Positions 1 to 7,635 of a DNA stretch of 64,000 nucleotides are shown one piece after another. The DNA lies in NCBI GenBank assembly GCA_014204635.1, contig JACHLS010000006.1:204199-268198 (forward strand). The letters are read 5' to 3'. The notes beneath the pieces were generated by a model that was not told the origin of the DNA, did no database searches, and saw nothing but the letters and a program-made list of their open reading frames with translations. How positions within the stretch are numbered: position 1 is the stretch's first letter; each line of letters opens with the position of its first letter. Position numbers and translations under genes: made by a program. The DNA comes from Sporosarcina luteola (lineage in GTDB: Bacteria > Bacillota > Bacilli > Bacillales_A > Planococcaceae).

Positions 1-343
1 TATCCATCTGCTGTTCCCATTGCTGATAAGGATTGTGCACTTCAGAAGGCGCTGTCTCCCATTCATCAATCAATACTACTTTTTGCTGTTTCTTCAGCAT
101 CTGCTTGCAGCGATTCACTAGAATCGTTTTGCTCCAGCTATAGAACGCCTCTTCCTTTTTCAGCTGGCCCATGTTTGCATATAAGCTGACAATCATCTCC
201 TCCATCGCATCCATGGCATCATGGGGATTTCCCATATAGGACAGGGCGAGTCGATAATAGTCATCCTGCTGCGCCATAATTAGCTGCAGCAACGCTCTTT
301 TGTTCCCTTTTTTCGCTTTTCTCACTAACTGAACAACCTTCAC
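1..343 (-). CDS. ECF-type RNA polymerase sigma factor (3' part cut by window edge)
   Basis: The reading frame runs leftward from a GTG at 341-343, preceded by GAGAGGTGA as ribosome binding site, and is still open at base 1. About 114 residues are visible. They carry an ECF-sigma region 2: helices with the stretch DDYYRLALSYMGN, then EAFYSWSKTILVNRCKQML, as in SigV/SigM-like factors that bind the -10 element of stress promoters. The anti-sigma gene normally following such factors would lie outside the window. Two genes nearby, an SLH protein and a polysaccharide deacetylase, carry an ECF-type promoter, which suggests this factor or a relative controls cell-envelope genes. The exact ECF subgroup cannot be named. 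Confidence 0.8.
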   Translation of the reverse strand, partial: MKVVQLVRKAKKGNKRALLQLIMAQQDDYYRLALSYMGNPHDAMDAMEEMIVSLYANMGQLKKEEAFYSWSKTILVNRCKQMLKKQQKVVLIDEWETAPSEVHNPYQQWEQQMD

Positions 344-404
344 GATCTCACCTCTCCCCTATAAGAGTCAGCATGTAGCTGAAAAGTTCATTTTTATTGC
401 AATA

Positions 405-445
405 TAAAAAAAGCATCGTTTGCTCAATGTCTAAATTCACGATGC
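405..445 (-). terminator. Rho-independent terminator, leftward
   Basis: On the minus strand GCATCGT and ACGATGC pair around a long loop and are followed by TTTTTTT. It lies between the SLH gene and the sigma-factor gene, so it is a second stop after the one at 492-523. The long loop makes it weaker. Confidence 0.5.
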
Positions 446-491
446 CGTCCTATTATTCATTATTCTATTTCACAAGACAATACACACGCAT

Positions 492-523
492 AAAAAAGGG
501 AACCAGACGGATCCAGTTCCCTT
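492..523 (-). terminator. Rho-independent terminator after the SLH gene
   Basis: On the minus strand GGGAAC pairs with GTTCCC across a 12-base loop and is followed by TTTTTT. It sits about 75 bases past the stop codon of the SLH-domain gene. Confidence 0.7.
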
Positions 524-596
524 ACGTGTAAGCCGGTGATGTACCGCAATTGCCCTATTTCCAGCCCCTACTCGATAGTCTGCCGTTGTATGACTC

Positions 597-1697
597 TCAC
601 TTCGTCCCCCACTGTTCGCGGTGCCGCTGCAATCCTTCCTCTCCATAAATCGTCCGCACGAAATGCTCTTCCGCACGCTTAGTGCGGATATTGTACGTCC
701 GATCACACACAGCACAATTGCCGTATTCCGGATCGGAGATGATTTGCAGGTCCTCATAATCCTTTGTCACTTGCGAGAAATCCCCTTGGAGCCATTTATC
801 CAATATGGCTTCTTCTGTTGAATCTTTCTTCGCAAACCGTTTTAAATAGAGGATGTTTTCCTTCGCCATTTGTCCAAGAGAGTGGCCAGCCGGATACATT
901 TCTCTCCATCCATCCTCCAGCACATCTGTAATGAGATAGTCTGCAGGGCTTTCTGTCACTTTTTGTCTAAGCATGTGCGCCATGGCCTCGGCCACCATCG
1001 TGGAGTTGGTTTCCAGCTGTTCTGCTGTGAAATTTGCGAACTGCCCGCGGATCCGTTCCGCTGGTTTGGATGGGTCAATTGGATCATTCATATGCAATAA
1101 ACGATATAAGAACACCGCGTAATGCGCTCTGGTCACCGGTTTATCCGGCTCATAGAAACCATAATTTCCTGTTGTGATGCCGTTCGAATAAAGCGCCTGA
1201 ATATACTTGCTAGACGGGTGAGTTTTCGGCACATCCATAAAATCAAGATCCACTTTTACTTTTAAGTCAAATGCAATCGTCAGTACCTTGGCCATTTCTG
1301 CACGGGTGATTGGTTGGTTTGGATTCAACTTGCCTTTTGCATCCGGCTCGAAGATTCCCGCTTGCTGCAATTTCTTTATGTCGTTAAAGAAGGCATTCTT
1401 CGGAGATACATCCTTGAATGCTACAAACTTCTTCTTCACTGGCAATTTGACTGCCCGGTTAACGAGCGCTGCGGCATGTTTGCGGGTAATGACTTCCGTG
1501 GACCTGAATTCCCCATTTTCATAACCACTAATAATATGACGATCTCGCATTTCATGGATGATTTCGTAATATGGGCTGTTCTTTGATACATCTTTAAAAG
1601 GACTGACTACTTCAGCCTCTGCCTTAATGGGTGCGACAATGGCAGGGACCAAAATTGCAGCCGCCAATGCCATGCTCAGTATCTTGTTTTTCTTCAA
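597..1697 (-). CDS. Secreted S-layer-homology (SLH) domain protein
   Basis: Predicted exported surface protein of 366 residues. The first 28 residues form a signal peptide (lysines, hydrophobic core, cleavage near KAEAE). Three SLH repeats follow at roughly residues 34-83, 94-143 and 154-202, each opening with F-x-D-V and containing the ITR/VTR motif. SLH repeats anchor proteins to pyruvylated secondary cell-wall polymer. The C-terminal 150 residues match no family I recognise and contain a CxxC pair near the end. The start is TTG, chosen because AGGAGG lies seven bases upstream. Transcription probably begins from the ECF-type promoter at 1741-1766, linking this wall protein to the envelope-stress sigma factor just downstream. 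Confidence 0.85.
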   Translation of the reverse strand: MKKNKILSMALAAAILVPAIVAPIKAEAEVVSPFKDVSKNSPYYEIIHEMRDRHIISGYENGEFRSTEVITRKHAAALVNRAVKLPVKKKFVAFKDVSPKNAFFNDIKKLQQAGIFEPDAKGKLNPNQPITRAEMAKVLTIAFDLKVKVDLDFMDVPKTHPSSKYIQALYSNGITTGNYGFYEPDKPVTRAHYAVFLYRLLHMNDPIDPSKPAERIRGQFANFTAEQLETNSTMVAEAMAHMLRQKVTESPADYLITDVLEDGWREMYPAGHSLGQMAKENILYLKRFAKKDSTEEAILDKWLQGDFSQVTKDYEDLQIISDPEYGNCAVCDRTYNIRTKRAEEHFVRTIYGEEGLQRHREQWGTK

Positions 1698-1740
1698 TGA
1701 AAATCCTCCTATCCCTACATTATTATGTAAGCAACGTACA

Positions 1741-1766
1741 GACGCAGTTTCTCGGAAAAAGTTTCA
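1741..1766 (-). promoter_or_regulatory. ECF sigma promoter of the SLH gene
   Basis: Minus strand reads TGAAAC, 16 bases, CGTC, the classical spacing and sequence of Bacillus ECF promoters. It ends 43 bases before the SLH start. A near copy with the same spacer length, sharing CTTTTTC after the -35, precedes the polysaccharide deacetylase gene at 8966-8991. Confidence 0.7.
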
Positions 1767-1816
1767 AAGTTTTTGATCGTCGCTCAAAAAATCCGTTATT
1801 GGAGAACATAAAAGAA

Positions 1817-1845
1817 GACTTGCCTCTCTAAAGAGTTCGCGAGTC
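1817..1845 (-). terminator. Terminator after the VOC gene
   Basis: Minus strand GACTCGC pairs with GCAAGTC (one G-U pair), with an inner CTCT/AGAG stem, followed by TTCTTTTA. It lies directly downstream of the stop codon at 1862. Confidence 0.6.
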
Positions 1846-1861
1846 CTCGCTTATTATTCCA

Positions 1862-2233
1862 TCATCTATGTTGGTCAAGCAAAATCAGATTGCCGTCTGG
1901 GTCTTCAATGGTCAGACTTGCAGGACCTTCGCTTGTTTCATCCGCTTCCGTCAACAGCTTGACTCCGTTTGCTTTGAGTTGCTTTTGGAGATCACGTATA
2001 TCCGTGAAAGCATCCAAGTTTTCGGCATTTTGATTCCACCCCGGATTGAACGTGAGAATGTTCTTTTCAAACATGCCTTGGAATAGGCCAATAACGGTGT
2101 TTTCATTCTTCATGATGATCCAATTTTGTGTAATGTCTCCCCCTAGGGTTTGAAAACCTAGATTTTCATAAAATGCTTTTGATTTTTGAATATCCTTTAC
2201 ACTTAAACTTACTGAAAATGCACCCAGTTTCAT
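1862..2233 (-). CDS. VOC-family (glyoxalase/bleomycin-resistance fold) protein
   Basis: Protein of 123 residues made of the paired beta-alpha-beta-beta-beta modules of the vicinal oxygen chelate superfamily. It opens with LGAFSVSLSVKDIQKSKAFYENLGF and closes with the diagnostic IEDPDGNLILLDQH. Such proteins bind a metal and act as lyases, dioxygenases or drug-binding resistance proteins, so the substrate cannot be told from sequence. The start was moved inward to 2233 because AAGGAGGATTCTG lies just before that ATG. It is probably cytoplasmic and transcribed alone, with a terminator right behind it. A second VOC gene lies 900 bases upstream. Confidence 0.8.
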   Translation of the reverse strand: MKLGAFSVSLSVKDIQKSKAFYENLGFQTLGGDITQNWIIMKNENTVIGLFQGMFEKNILTFNPGWNQNAENLDAFTDIRDLQKQLKANGVKLLTEADETSEGPASLTIEDPDGNLILLDQHR

Positions 2234-2292
2234 CAGAATCCTCCTTGAAATAATTATTCGATACTTGAATATTTGACATCTGTTCAAGTAAC

Positions 2293-2784
2293 TTAGAAAT
2301 CCTTCGTCAAAGAAAGTACATGCTTTTTAACAATTTCCTTCTCTTCATCCGTCATAGAATCCAAGCTGAAGAATTCTATCGGCGCTGTATTCTTTCCTTT
2401 AAAACTCTCCACGTCGTCATCAGAAATTAGAAGTGTTGCAGGTTCCTGAAGCTGTTTGTTGCGATTTTTAGTTTTCCCGTTCTGTGTAACTTTGGATATC
2501 GTAGAGGTGGTATGCGTTACTTCTGTATTCATATAATTCCCTTGTAAATCATAAAAGTCTTCAATTGATTTACTGTCTGTTTTTGTATAGTTCTTCCCTT
2601 CTTCGATACTAGTGATCGCATTCACCTTTATGTAACCATTTTTCTCAAATGAATCGTCATCAGATGTTTCCATGAAAAATACTTCGATATGTTGTACCTT
2701 TTCCACATCACTGCATGCACTCAAAAGAAATACGCTTAGTATCAATAAATACAGCCATTTCCCCTTCAAAATTACTCTCCCCAT
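2293..2784 (-). CDS. Putative lipoprotein of unknown function
   Basis: Protein of 163 residues with a lipoprotein signal peptide: LYLLILSVFLLSAC ends in a lipobox whose cysteine would be lipidated. The mature part is acidic and soluble, with no domain I recognise, and ends in a Met-Thr-Asp-Glu-Glu-Lys-rich helix. It should sit on the outer face of the membrane. The first ATG is used here, but a TTG at 2769 with GGGGAG upstream is an equally good start and leaves the signal peptide intact. The gene stands 60 bases upstream of the first VOC gene in the same direction, and I see no terminator between them. Confidence 0.65.
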   Translation of the reverse strand: MGRVILKGKWLYLLILSVFLLSACSDVEKVQHIEVFFMETSDDDSFEKNGYIKVNAITSIEEGKNYTKTDSKSIEDFYDLQGNYMNTEVTHTTSTISKVTQNGKTKNRNKQLQEPATLLISDDDVESFKGKNTAPIEFFSLDSMTDEEKEIVKKHVLSLTKDF

Positions 2785-2866
2785 TCATTCCCTACTTGCC
2801 CAAGCAGTACCAGACCTATTTACCTCATATAGATACAGCCCATTCTCATCCAAAAATTGATTCTGT

Positions 2867-3052
2867 TTATTGTCCCTCCACTGTCTCTTTCCTTCGGACC
2901 CTTAGAATGATAATCGCAAGCAAAGACAATACATTCAAAGCAAAACAGACACTATAATAGATACTGGTGGATCCTTCGAGTAAATACGTTCCATAGCGCA
3001 ACGAATTGATTCCTAAAACAATGAGTAGAAAGACAAAAACTTTGGTACCCAT
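2867..3052 (-). CDS. Small membrane protein, two transmembrane segments
   Basis: A 61-residue protein with two hydrophobic helices (FVFLLIVLGINSL and SVCFALNVLSLLAIIIL) and a basic tail RVRRKE. The start at 3052 is preferred over an upstream GTG because AGAGGTG sits seven bases before it. No family was recognised. It lies 60 bases after a VOC gene and may be the last gene of that small operon (3744 to 2867). Confidence 0.5.
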   Translation of the reverse strand: MGTKVFVFLLIVLGINSLRYGTYLLEGSTSIYYSVCFALNVLSLLAIIILRVRRKETVEGQ

Positions 3053-3112
3053 TTGCGGCACCTCTTTTTTGGATAATCCCGGATTCACAAGTCCCTCCCG
3101 TTTTGTTTGTAT

Positions 3113-3472
3113 CTAGCCGTTGCTCTTCTCCCACAACTCGACGAGCCTTCCTTCTGGATCTTTAATCCAGACGAACGCACCAAATTCGCTGTTCTCTTTG
3201 TCTTTTTCGAGAGGCACCCCCAGTCTTTCAAGATGCTTGATCGTATCGTTCATGTTATACACTTGAAAATTGAGCATGACTTGCTGCTCTTTTGGAAAAT
3301 ATGTGTCGTTTTCACGAAAGAAAGATAAAACCGTCTCATTGTCCGTGTGAGGTTTGATCACCGTTCCATTCCACTCATCGATATCCAGTTGCAGCACTTC
3401 GCTATACCATTTTTTTACGGCCTCCAGATTATTCGTCCTCCAAAATACGCCGCCAAATCCTTTGATAATCAT
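3113..3472 (-). CDS. VOC-family protein (glyoxalase superfamily)
   Basis: Protein of 119 residues with a typical single VOC unit pair: FGGVFWRTNNLEAVKKWYSEVL at the start and FVWIKDPEGRLVELWEK at the end. The glutamate in VELWE is the usual metal ligand position. The function is unknown beyond the fold. The start codon overlaps the stop of the preceding membrane-protein gene by four bases (ATGA), so the two are translationally coupled. The pairing of a cytosolic VOC protein with a small membrane protein gives no clear clue to the substrate. Confidence 0.8.
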   Translation of the reverse strand: MIIKGFGGVFWRTNNLEAVKKWYSEVLQLDIDEWNGTVIKPHTDNETVLSFFRENDTYFPKEQQVMLNFQVYNMNDTIKHLERLGVPLEKDKENSEFGAFVWIKDPEGRLVELWEKSNG

Positions 3473-3744
3473 ACTTGCTTTGCTCCCTTCTCTTTCACTC
3501 GATCCGCAATCTGTTTTACATGCTTGCTAATTTCAGCTTTGCGTTTTACCATCACGACGAACAACAGGAATACGACAATTTCGATCAAAAGCAGCAGCCA
3601 GAAAATGGGTTGGACGCTCTCTAGTGGGGTTCCTCCCACTCCCCCATTTGCAAACCGATATAACCATACGTATTCGCCCCACATGATAATGGCGATGAGC
3701 TGCGTGAAAACCCCGAACATGAACCATGCAGTTAGTTTTAGCAT
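3469..3744 (-). CDS. Small membrane protein coupled to a VOC gene
   Basis: Protein of 91 residues with two transmembrane helices (LTAWFMFGVFTQLIAIIM and WLLLLIEIVVFLLFVVMV) and a charged cytoplasmic tail rich in lysine. Family not recognised. It overlaps the downstream VOC gene by four bases, which supports it being a real, translated gene. No clear promoter was identified upstream. Confidence 0.6.
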   Translation of the reverse strand: MLKLTAWFMFGVFTQLIAIIMWGEYVWLYRFANGGVGGTPLESVQPIFWLLLLIEIVVFLLFVVMVKRKAEISKHVKQIADRVKEKGAKQV

Positions 3745-3932
3745 TCCTCAACCCCCTCATTCTTGTACTCTGTCTACTAGCCGCTCCAAAAACGTCCTTA
3801 CGGCATGAAAAGCAGTCGACCAATGGAAACAGCATGACGGTCAATGCATATTTACCTTTTACTGAATTTATTTACAGTCTATTCGTTGTATTCATTTTAC
3901 CATTCATTCACCAAATTGAAATGCAAAAGAAA

Positions 3933-3960
3933 GGAACACACGCCCAACAACGTGTGTTCC
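3933..3960 (-). terminator. Strong terminator hairpin
   Basis: GGAACACACG pairs perfectly with CGTGTGTTCC around an 8-base loop. On the minus strand it is followed by TTTCTTTTG. It ends the lipoprotein/small membrane gene pair read from 5275 to 3968, and may also work on the plus strand. Confidence 0.8.
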
Positions 3961-3967
3961 TTCTCTT

Positions 3968-4153
3968 TTACTCCCCCATCACCTTTGTAGCCCGTGCCAC
4001 TGCCAAACCGTTTAGAGCCATTCCGGCCAGCAAAGCTACGATCCACCACTCACTGTTTTCCGAGACTGCAAACAAGACACATGCCGCTATACATATCATG
4101 GCTAGCAACTGGAGGACGACCCATTTCCAATCCTTCATCAGTGTCTGAAGCAT
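3968..4153 (-). CDS. Small membrane protein, two transmembrane segments
   Basis: A 61-residue protein with two hydrophobic segments (VVLQLLAMICIAACVLFAV and WWIVALLAGMALNGLAVA). Family not recognised. It starts 33 bases after the lipoprotein gene with no terminator between, and the strong hairpin at 3933-3960 follows its stop. It is therefore probably the last gene of the regulator-kinase-lipoprotein operon. Confidence 0.55.
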   Translation of the reverse strand: MLQTLMKDWKWVVLQLLAMICIAACVLFAVSENSEWWIVALLAGMALNGLAVARATKVMGE

Positions 4154-4186
4154 TTTTTACGCACCTCTTTCAGAAGCCACCTGTAC

Positions 4187-5275
4187 TTATTCCACCAATT
4201 CCATCCCTTCCAAATACGCTTCTACTTCCTCAAATCCGATTTCCGGATTGTCTTCCAACAGTACGTTATACTGCAATTCGTTCTCCTTCCATTCTACAAG
4301 ACGAAATCCTTTGCTATCGGTTTTTATGCCTTCTAACCCTCGAATGTTGATTTTCTCTTCATTTGGCATTCCGTCAAATTCAGTCACATCTGACATTGCT
4401 TTGAAAACGGAGACGGAAAATACCGGGATGTCTTGCAGCGTGTAATCAAATGAAAACTCTTGGCGTCCTTCAAAACCTTCGGTGACAGTGATTTGAGAGA
4501 GCTTCAAGTCTTCGGTCTCAGGAATTTGATAGAATGCGCCGAGTTCCTTTTTCACTGCTTCCTGCGTCGTTTCTTTCGGCATCATGCTTTCTACGTCCAT
4601 TGTTTCAATTGTCGCGTCTTCTGGAATATCCAGTACGAACAGATCGTCCGTGATTTCAGGCTTGTAATCGATTTTTGTATATTCTTGCTTCATGGTAAAT
4701 CCGTTGCCTTCGGAGATAGACTTTAGTACCATCCACGTTTCTTTGTCGACCCACATTTCTATGTTGCCGAATAATGTCTTGTCGTCTTTCGCTGCAGCAA
4801 TAATATGGTACGTATCCCGCCCAGCGATTTTTTCTTCCTTGCCAACTGAGAAATCGTGCGTGTCCTGGACCATATCCAAGAGCTCTTGGGCCTGCTGACG
4901 TGGTGATCTTTGGATGATTGGCCGCATTTCCTCTTCGTTAAATTCCGTAATCATAGCCGTGTTGCTCGCCTTGTCATAGAGGGAGAGCTTCTTGCCATCA
5001 TTAACAGCAGTCACCATTTCGTCTCCGTCACTCGATTTCATTTCAATGCGTCGTTTCCCTTCTGAAGAGACCCATTCTAACGTTTGGATATTGTCTTCTT
5101 CGTCCGACTTGATGACGTATTCCCCATAGTATTCAAGAGGTTCGTTGGCCTCTTTCAATGCTTCATTGATCACCTCTTGCGGTGAAAATTGGTTATCTTC
5201 CGAGCTGCATGCCGCCAGCCCGGCGGCAAAGAACAACATCGCACTAATTGATACGGTTTTTTTCATCCAGTTCAT
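4187..5275 (-). CDS. LolA-like outer-surface lipoprotein of a two-component operon
   Basis: Protein of 362 residues with a lipoprotein signal (AMLFFAAGLAACSSE, cysteine to be lipidated). The body resembles the LolA/YdcC fold: alternating strands with EWVSSEGKRRIEMKSSDG, then IEMWVDKETWMVLKSIS, and FVLDIPEDATIETM closing the barrel. In Gram-positives such proteins sit on the outer membrane face, often beside two-component systems, and may bind lipid or sense wall state. The start at 5275 has AAGGAGAAG upstream, and the gene overlaps the end of the histidine kinase gene by 32 bases. That overlap points to tight co-expression and a possible role as accessory sensor or target. Confidence 0.75.
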   Translation of the reverse strand: MNWMKKTVSISAMLFFAAGLAACSSEDNQFSPQEVINEALKEANEPLEYYGEYVIKSDEEDNIQTLEWVSSEGKRRIEMKSSDGDEMVTAVNDGKKLSLYDKASNTAMITEFNEEEMRPIIQRSPRQQAQELLDMVQDTHDFSVGKEEKIAGRDTYHIIAAAKDDKTLFGNIEMWVDKETWMVLKSISEGNGFTMKQEYTKIDYKPEITDDLFVLDIPEDATIETMDVESMMPKETTQEAVKKELGAFYQIPETEDLKLSQITVTEGFEGRQEFSFDYTLQDIPVFSVSVFKAMSDVTEFDGMPNEEKINIRGLEGIKTDSKGFRLVEWKENELQYNVLLEDNPEIGFEEVEAYLEGMELVE

Positions 5276-6722
5276 TTTCTTCTTCTCCTTTTCTTTGGGG
5301 CAACCAGCAAATGACTGCTGTTCCGGTATCCCGGACAGAGACCATTCGCACGGTACCGCCATGTTTTTCCATAATTTGTTTCGTGATGCTTAATCCTAGA
5401 CCGGTGCCCCGCTCTCCTGCTTTCGTCCGCGCTTGATCGGCCTGGTAGAGCGGATTAAAGACATGTGCCATCTCCTCTTCGGCCAGGCCCATCCCCTCGT
5501 TCTGGACAATTAAAAACACGCCCTCATCCTTCTCCAATGCTTGCTCTACAAAATCAAAGCACCAGTCAGGCGTCTTGCCCGCTTGAACTGCTGCAAGCCC
5601 GATCGTTCCGCCAGGTTCCGTATGGGTAATGGCATTCGACATGATGTTGTCGACCACCCGCATCAACTGCTTGGAGCTTACGGTGTACTCACCTGTTACA
5701 TCACATGACACGCGCAGGTCAATCTGCTTTTCGTCGCAAAGCGTTTCATAGCCCGACACAAGCATTTCAAAAAATTCTTCCCCATCCACCAGTACGCGTT
5801 CCATTTCATACGTGCTGGATTGCAACAGCGTGTACATGAGCAAGTCGTCGAGCATTTGCCGCATGTAGTTCGATTTGGCGATGATAATGTCGTGGTACTC
5901 TTGTTGTTCGCGTGCGGTTATTGAACCTGCCTCAAGCGCCTCCGCATAAGCCCGGATGGACGTCAGGGGCGTCTTCAGGTCGTGCGAAATGCTGGCAATC
6001 ATGAATTCCCGCTGCTGTTGTTCCGCCGCAAGTTTTCGATTCGCCTCCTCGAGTTCCGCACGCATTGATTCGAAGCTTCCGGCCAATTCTCCAATTTCAT
6101 CTTTGCGCTTTGGCATTGGCTGGACTGGATTTCCTTTTGCAAATGAATTCATTTGTCCCATCAAAAGATGAAGCGGCTTGTTTAACTTCCGGTTGACGAG
6201 CATAGCGACAATGCCGAACAGCAGAATGAAAAACGCTCCAAAGATTGCTGTTACAAACCATGTCCGCTTCTCCACACCCGTAACCCAATCCTCCCGGATC
6301 CATTCCACTTTATAGATGCCGGCGATGGCAGTCCCTTCAAAAACTGGTTCCTTGTACATGTATCGACCGAAAGTTTGCCGTAGTTCAAAGAAATCCTTGT
6401 AAAGTTTCTCCCTCGGAGTAAATGTTAGAGACCCAATCGGGTTGGAGGAATAGAGCATGTAACCCGAATGAGTATACAATGTGATTGAAAGCTGGTCCGT
6501 GGCAAGCTCTTCAACCTTCGACCAATCCGCATCCGGCCGGTAGAGCGAAGGATCATTGAGCAAGGATTGCACCGCGTTCAACTCGACCCAACTATCCATG
6601 TATTCGGCGATGTGGCGATCTTGATGATACGAGTTAATCCATGCAAAGAGGCCATATGCTGCACCAAGAGGCAATAGCATGACGATGAAATAGGACAGCA
6701 GCAGCCAAGTCTTGATTTTCAT
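5244..6722 (-). CDS. Sensor histidine kinase (HAMP, HisKA, HATPase)
   Basis: Membrane kinase of 492 residues. A first transmembrane helix at residues 5-27 is followed by an extracytoplasmic sensor of about 130 residues and a second helix near 160-180. Next come a HAMP linker (NRKLNKPLHLLMGQM) and the phosphoacceptor box SISHDLKTPLTSIRAYAEAL, in which the histidine is autophosphorylated. The ATP-binding N, G1 and G2 boxes follow (IMSNAITH, NEGMGL, GERGTGLGLSI). Its start overlaps the response-regulator stop by four bases. The signal is unknown. The neighbouring LolA-like lipoprotein and envelope genes suggest it monitors the cell surface. Confidence 0.9.
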   Translation of the reverse strand: MKIKTWLLLSYFIVMLLPLGAAYGLFAWINSYHQDRHIAEYMDSWVELNAVQSLLNDPSLYRPDADWSKVEELATDQLSITLYTHSGYMLYSSNPIGSLTFTPREKLYKDFFELRQTFGRYMYKEPVFEGTAIAGIYKVEWIREDWVTGVEKRTWFVTAIFGAFFILLFGIVAMLVNRKLNKPLHLLMGQMNSFAKGNPVQPMPKRKDEIGELAGSFESMRAELEEANRKLAAEQQQREFMIASISHDLKTPLTSIRAYAEALEAGSITAREQQEYHDIIIAKSNYMRQMLDDLLMYTLLQSSTYEMERVLVDGEEFFEMLVSGYETLCDEKQIDLRVSCDVTGEYTVSSKQLMRVVDNIMSNAITHTEPGGTIGLAAVQAGKTPDWCFDFVEQALEKDEGVFLIVQNEGMGLAEEEMAHVFNPLYQADQARTKAGERGTGLGLSITKQIMEKHGGTVRMVSVRDTGTAVICWLPQRKGEEENELDEKNRIN

Positions 6723-7420
6723 TGCGGTTCACCAATAAATCGATAGCCCTTGCCCCATACGGTTTGAATGAAATGGGGCGTCTTGATTGGATCGTGCAAT
6801 TTTTCCCGAAGCGATTTGATGTGCACTGTCACCGTATGCGAATCCCCGATATCGGGCTGCTGCCAGACGTGTTGGTACAATTCATTTTTTGAAAAGACAC
6901 GATCTGGATTACTGGCGAGGAGCTTGAGCAATTCAAATTCTTTGATTGTCAACAGCACTTCATCACCTTTCAAAAACACCTGCTCCCGCTGCCAATCGAT
7001 CGTCAATCCATTCGCGAATGATGTTTGTTCCGTCTCTTGCACTTGGCCGTTATAGCGCCGCCATCTCCTCAGCTGGGAAGCGACACGGGCTTTTAATTCC
7101 ACTAGGCTGAACGGCTTCGCTAGGTAATCGTCAGCGCCGATGTCCAGTCCTTCCACCTTGTCTTCGTCATTCTTCCGTGCACTGATCATGATAATCGGCA
7201 CATCGCTTTTCCAGCGGATATTTTGGCAAAGTGTAATGCCGTCCATTTCGGGCAGCATCCAATCGACCAGCACTAAATCATACTCGGCGTTTTGGAAATC
7301 CTCCCAACCTTCCAGTCCTGTTGTCGCCCACGTCACTGCATAACCTTCCTGCTGGAGCGTATCCAATATGATTCTCGCGATTTCTGCGTCATCTTCCACT
7401 AACAATAGCTGTTCCGCCAT
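6719..7420 (-). CDS. OmpR/PhoB-family response regulator
   Basis: Protein of 233 residues. The receiver domain (1-115) has the acidic pocket VEDD, the phosphoacceptor aspartate in LVLVDWMLPEMDG, and the lysine in AKPFS. The C-terminal winged helix (about 135-230) ends with the PhoB signature TVTVHIKSLREKL and TVWGKGYRF. It would bind promoter DNA after phosphorylation by the kinase encoded four bases downstream. The third codon of the longer frame (ATG at 7420) was chosen because AGGAGG is then seven bases away, whereas the first ATG is only one base away. Confidence 0.92.
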   Translation of the reverse strand: MAEQLLLVEDDAEIARIILDTLQQEGYAVTWATTGLEGWEDFQNAEYDLVLVDWMLPEMDGITLCQNIRWKSDVPIIMISARKNDEDKVEGLDIGADDYLAKPFSLVELKARVASQLRRWRRYNGQVQETEQTSFANGLTIDWQREQVFLKGDEVLLTIKEFELLKLLASNPDRVFSKNELYQHVWQQPDIGDSHTVTVHIKSLREKLHDPIKTPHFIQTVWGKGYRFIGEPQ

Positions 7421-7518
7421 CACCATTCCTCCTGTCTATAATCTATCATCGTTTTTCAACATCTCTCGGAACTTTATAAAAGCTTTATAGTATCCTATCA
7501 CATTGGAGAAAATCAAAA

Positions 7519-7554
7519 AAAGACTCGCCCCCTAGAAATGGTCTTCGAGTCTTT
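7519..7554 (-). terminator. Terminator after the deacetylase gene
   Basis: Minus strand AAAGACTCG pairs with CGAGTCTTT across an 18-base loop and runs into TTTTTTGATTTT. It lies 80 bases past the polysaccharide deacetylase stop. Confidence 0.75.
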
Positions 7555-7635
7555 ACCTCTATTATTTATTTGTATAGGAAATACGGATGCGCGGGTAATG
7601 GAGATTTTCAACAACTGAGATAGGAATCACTACTA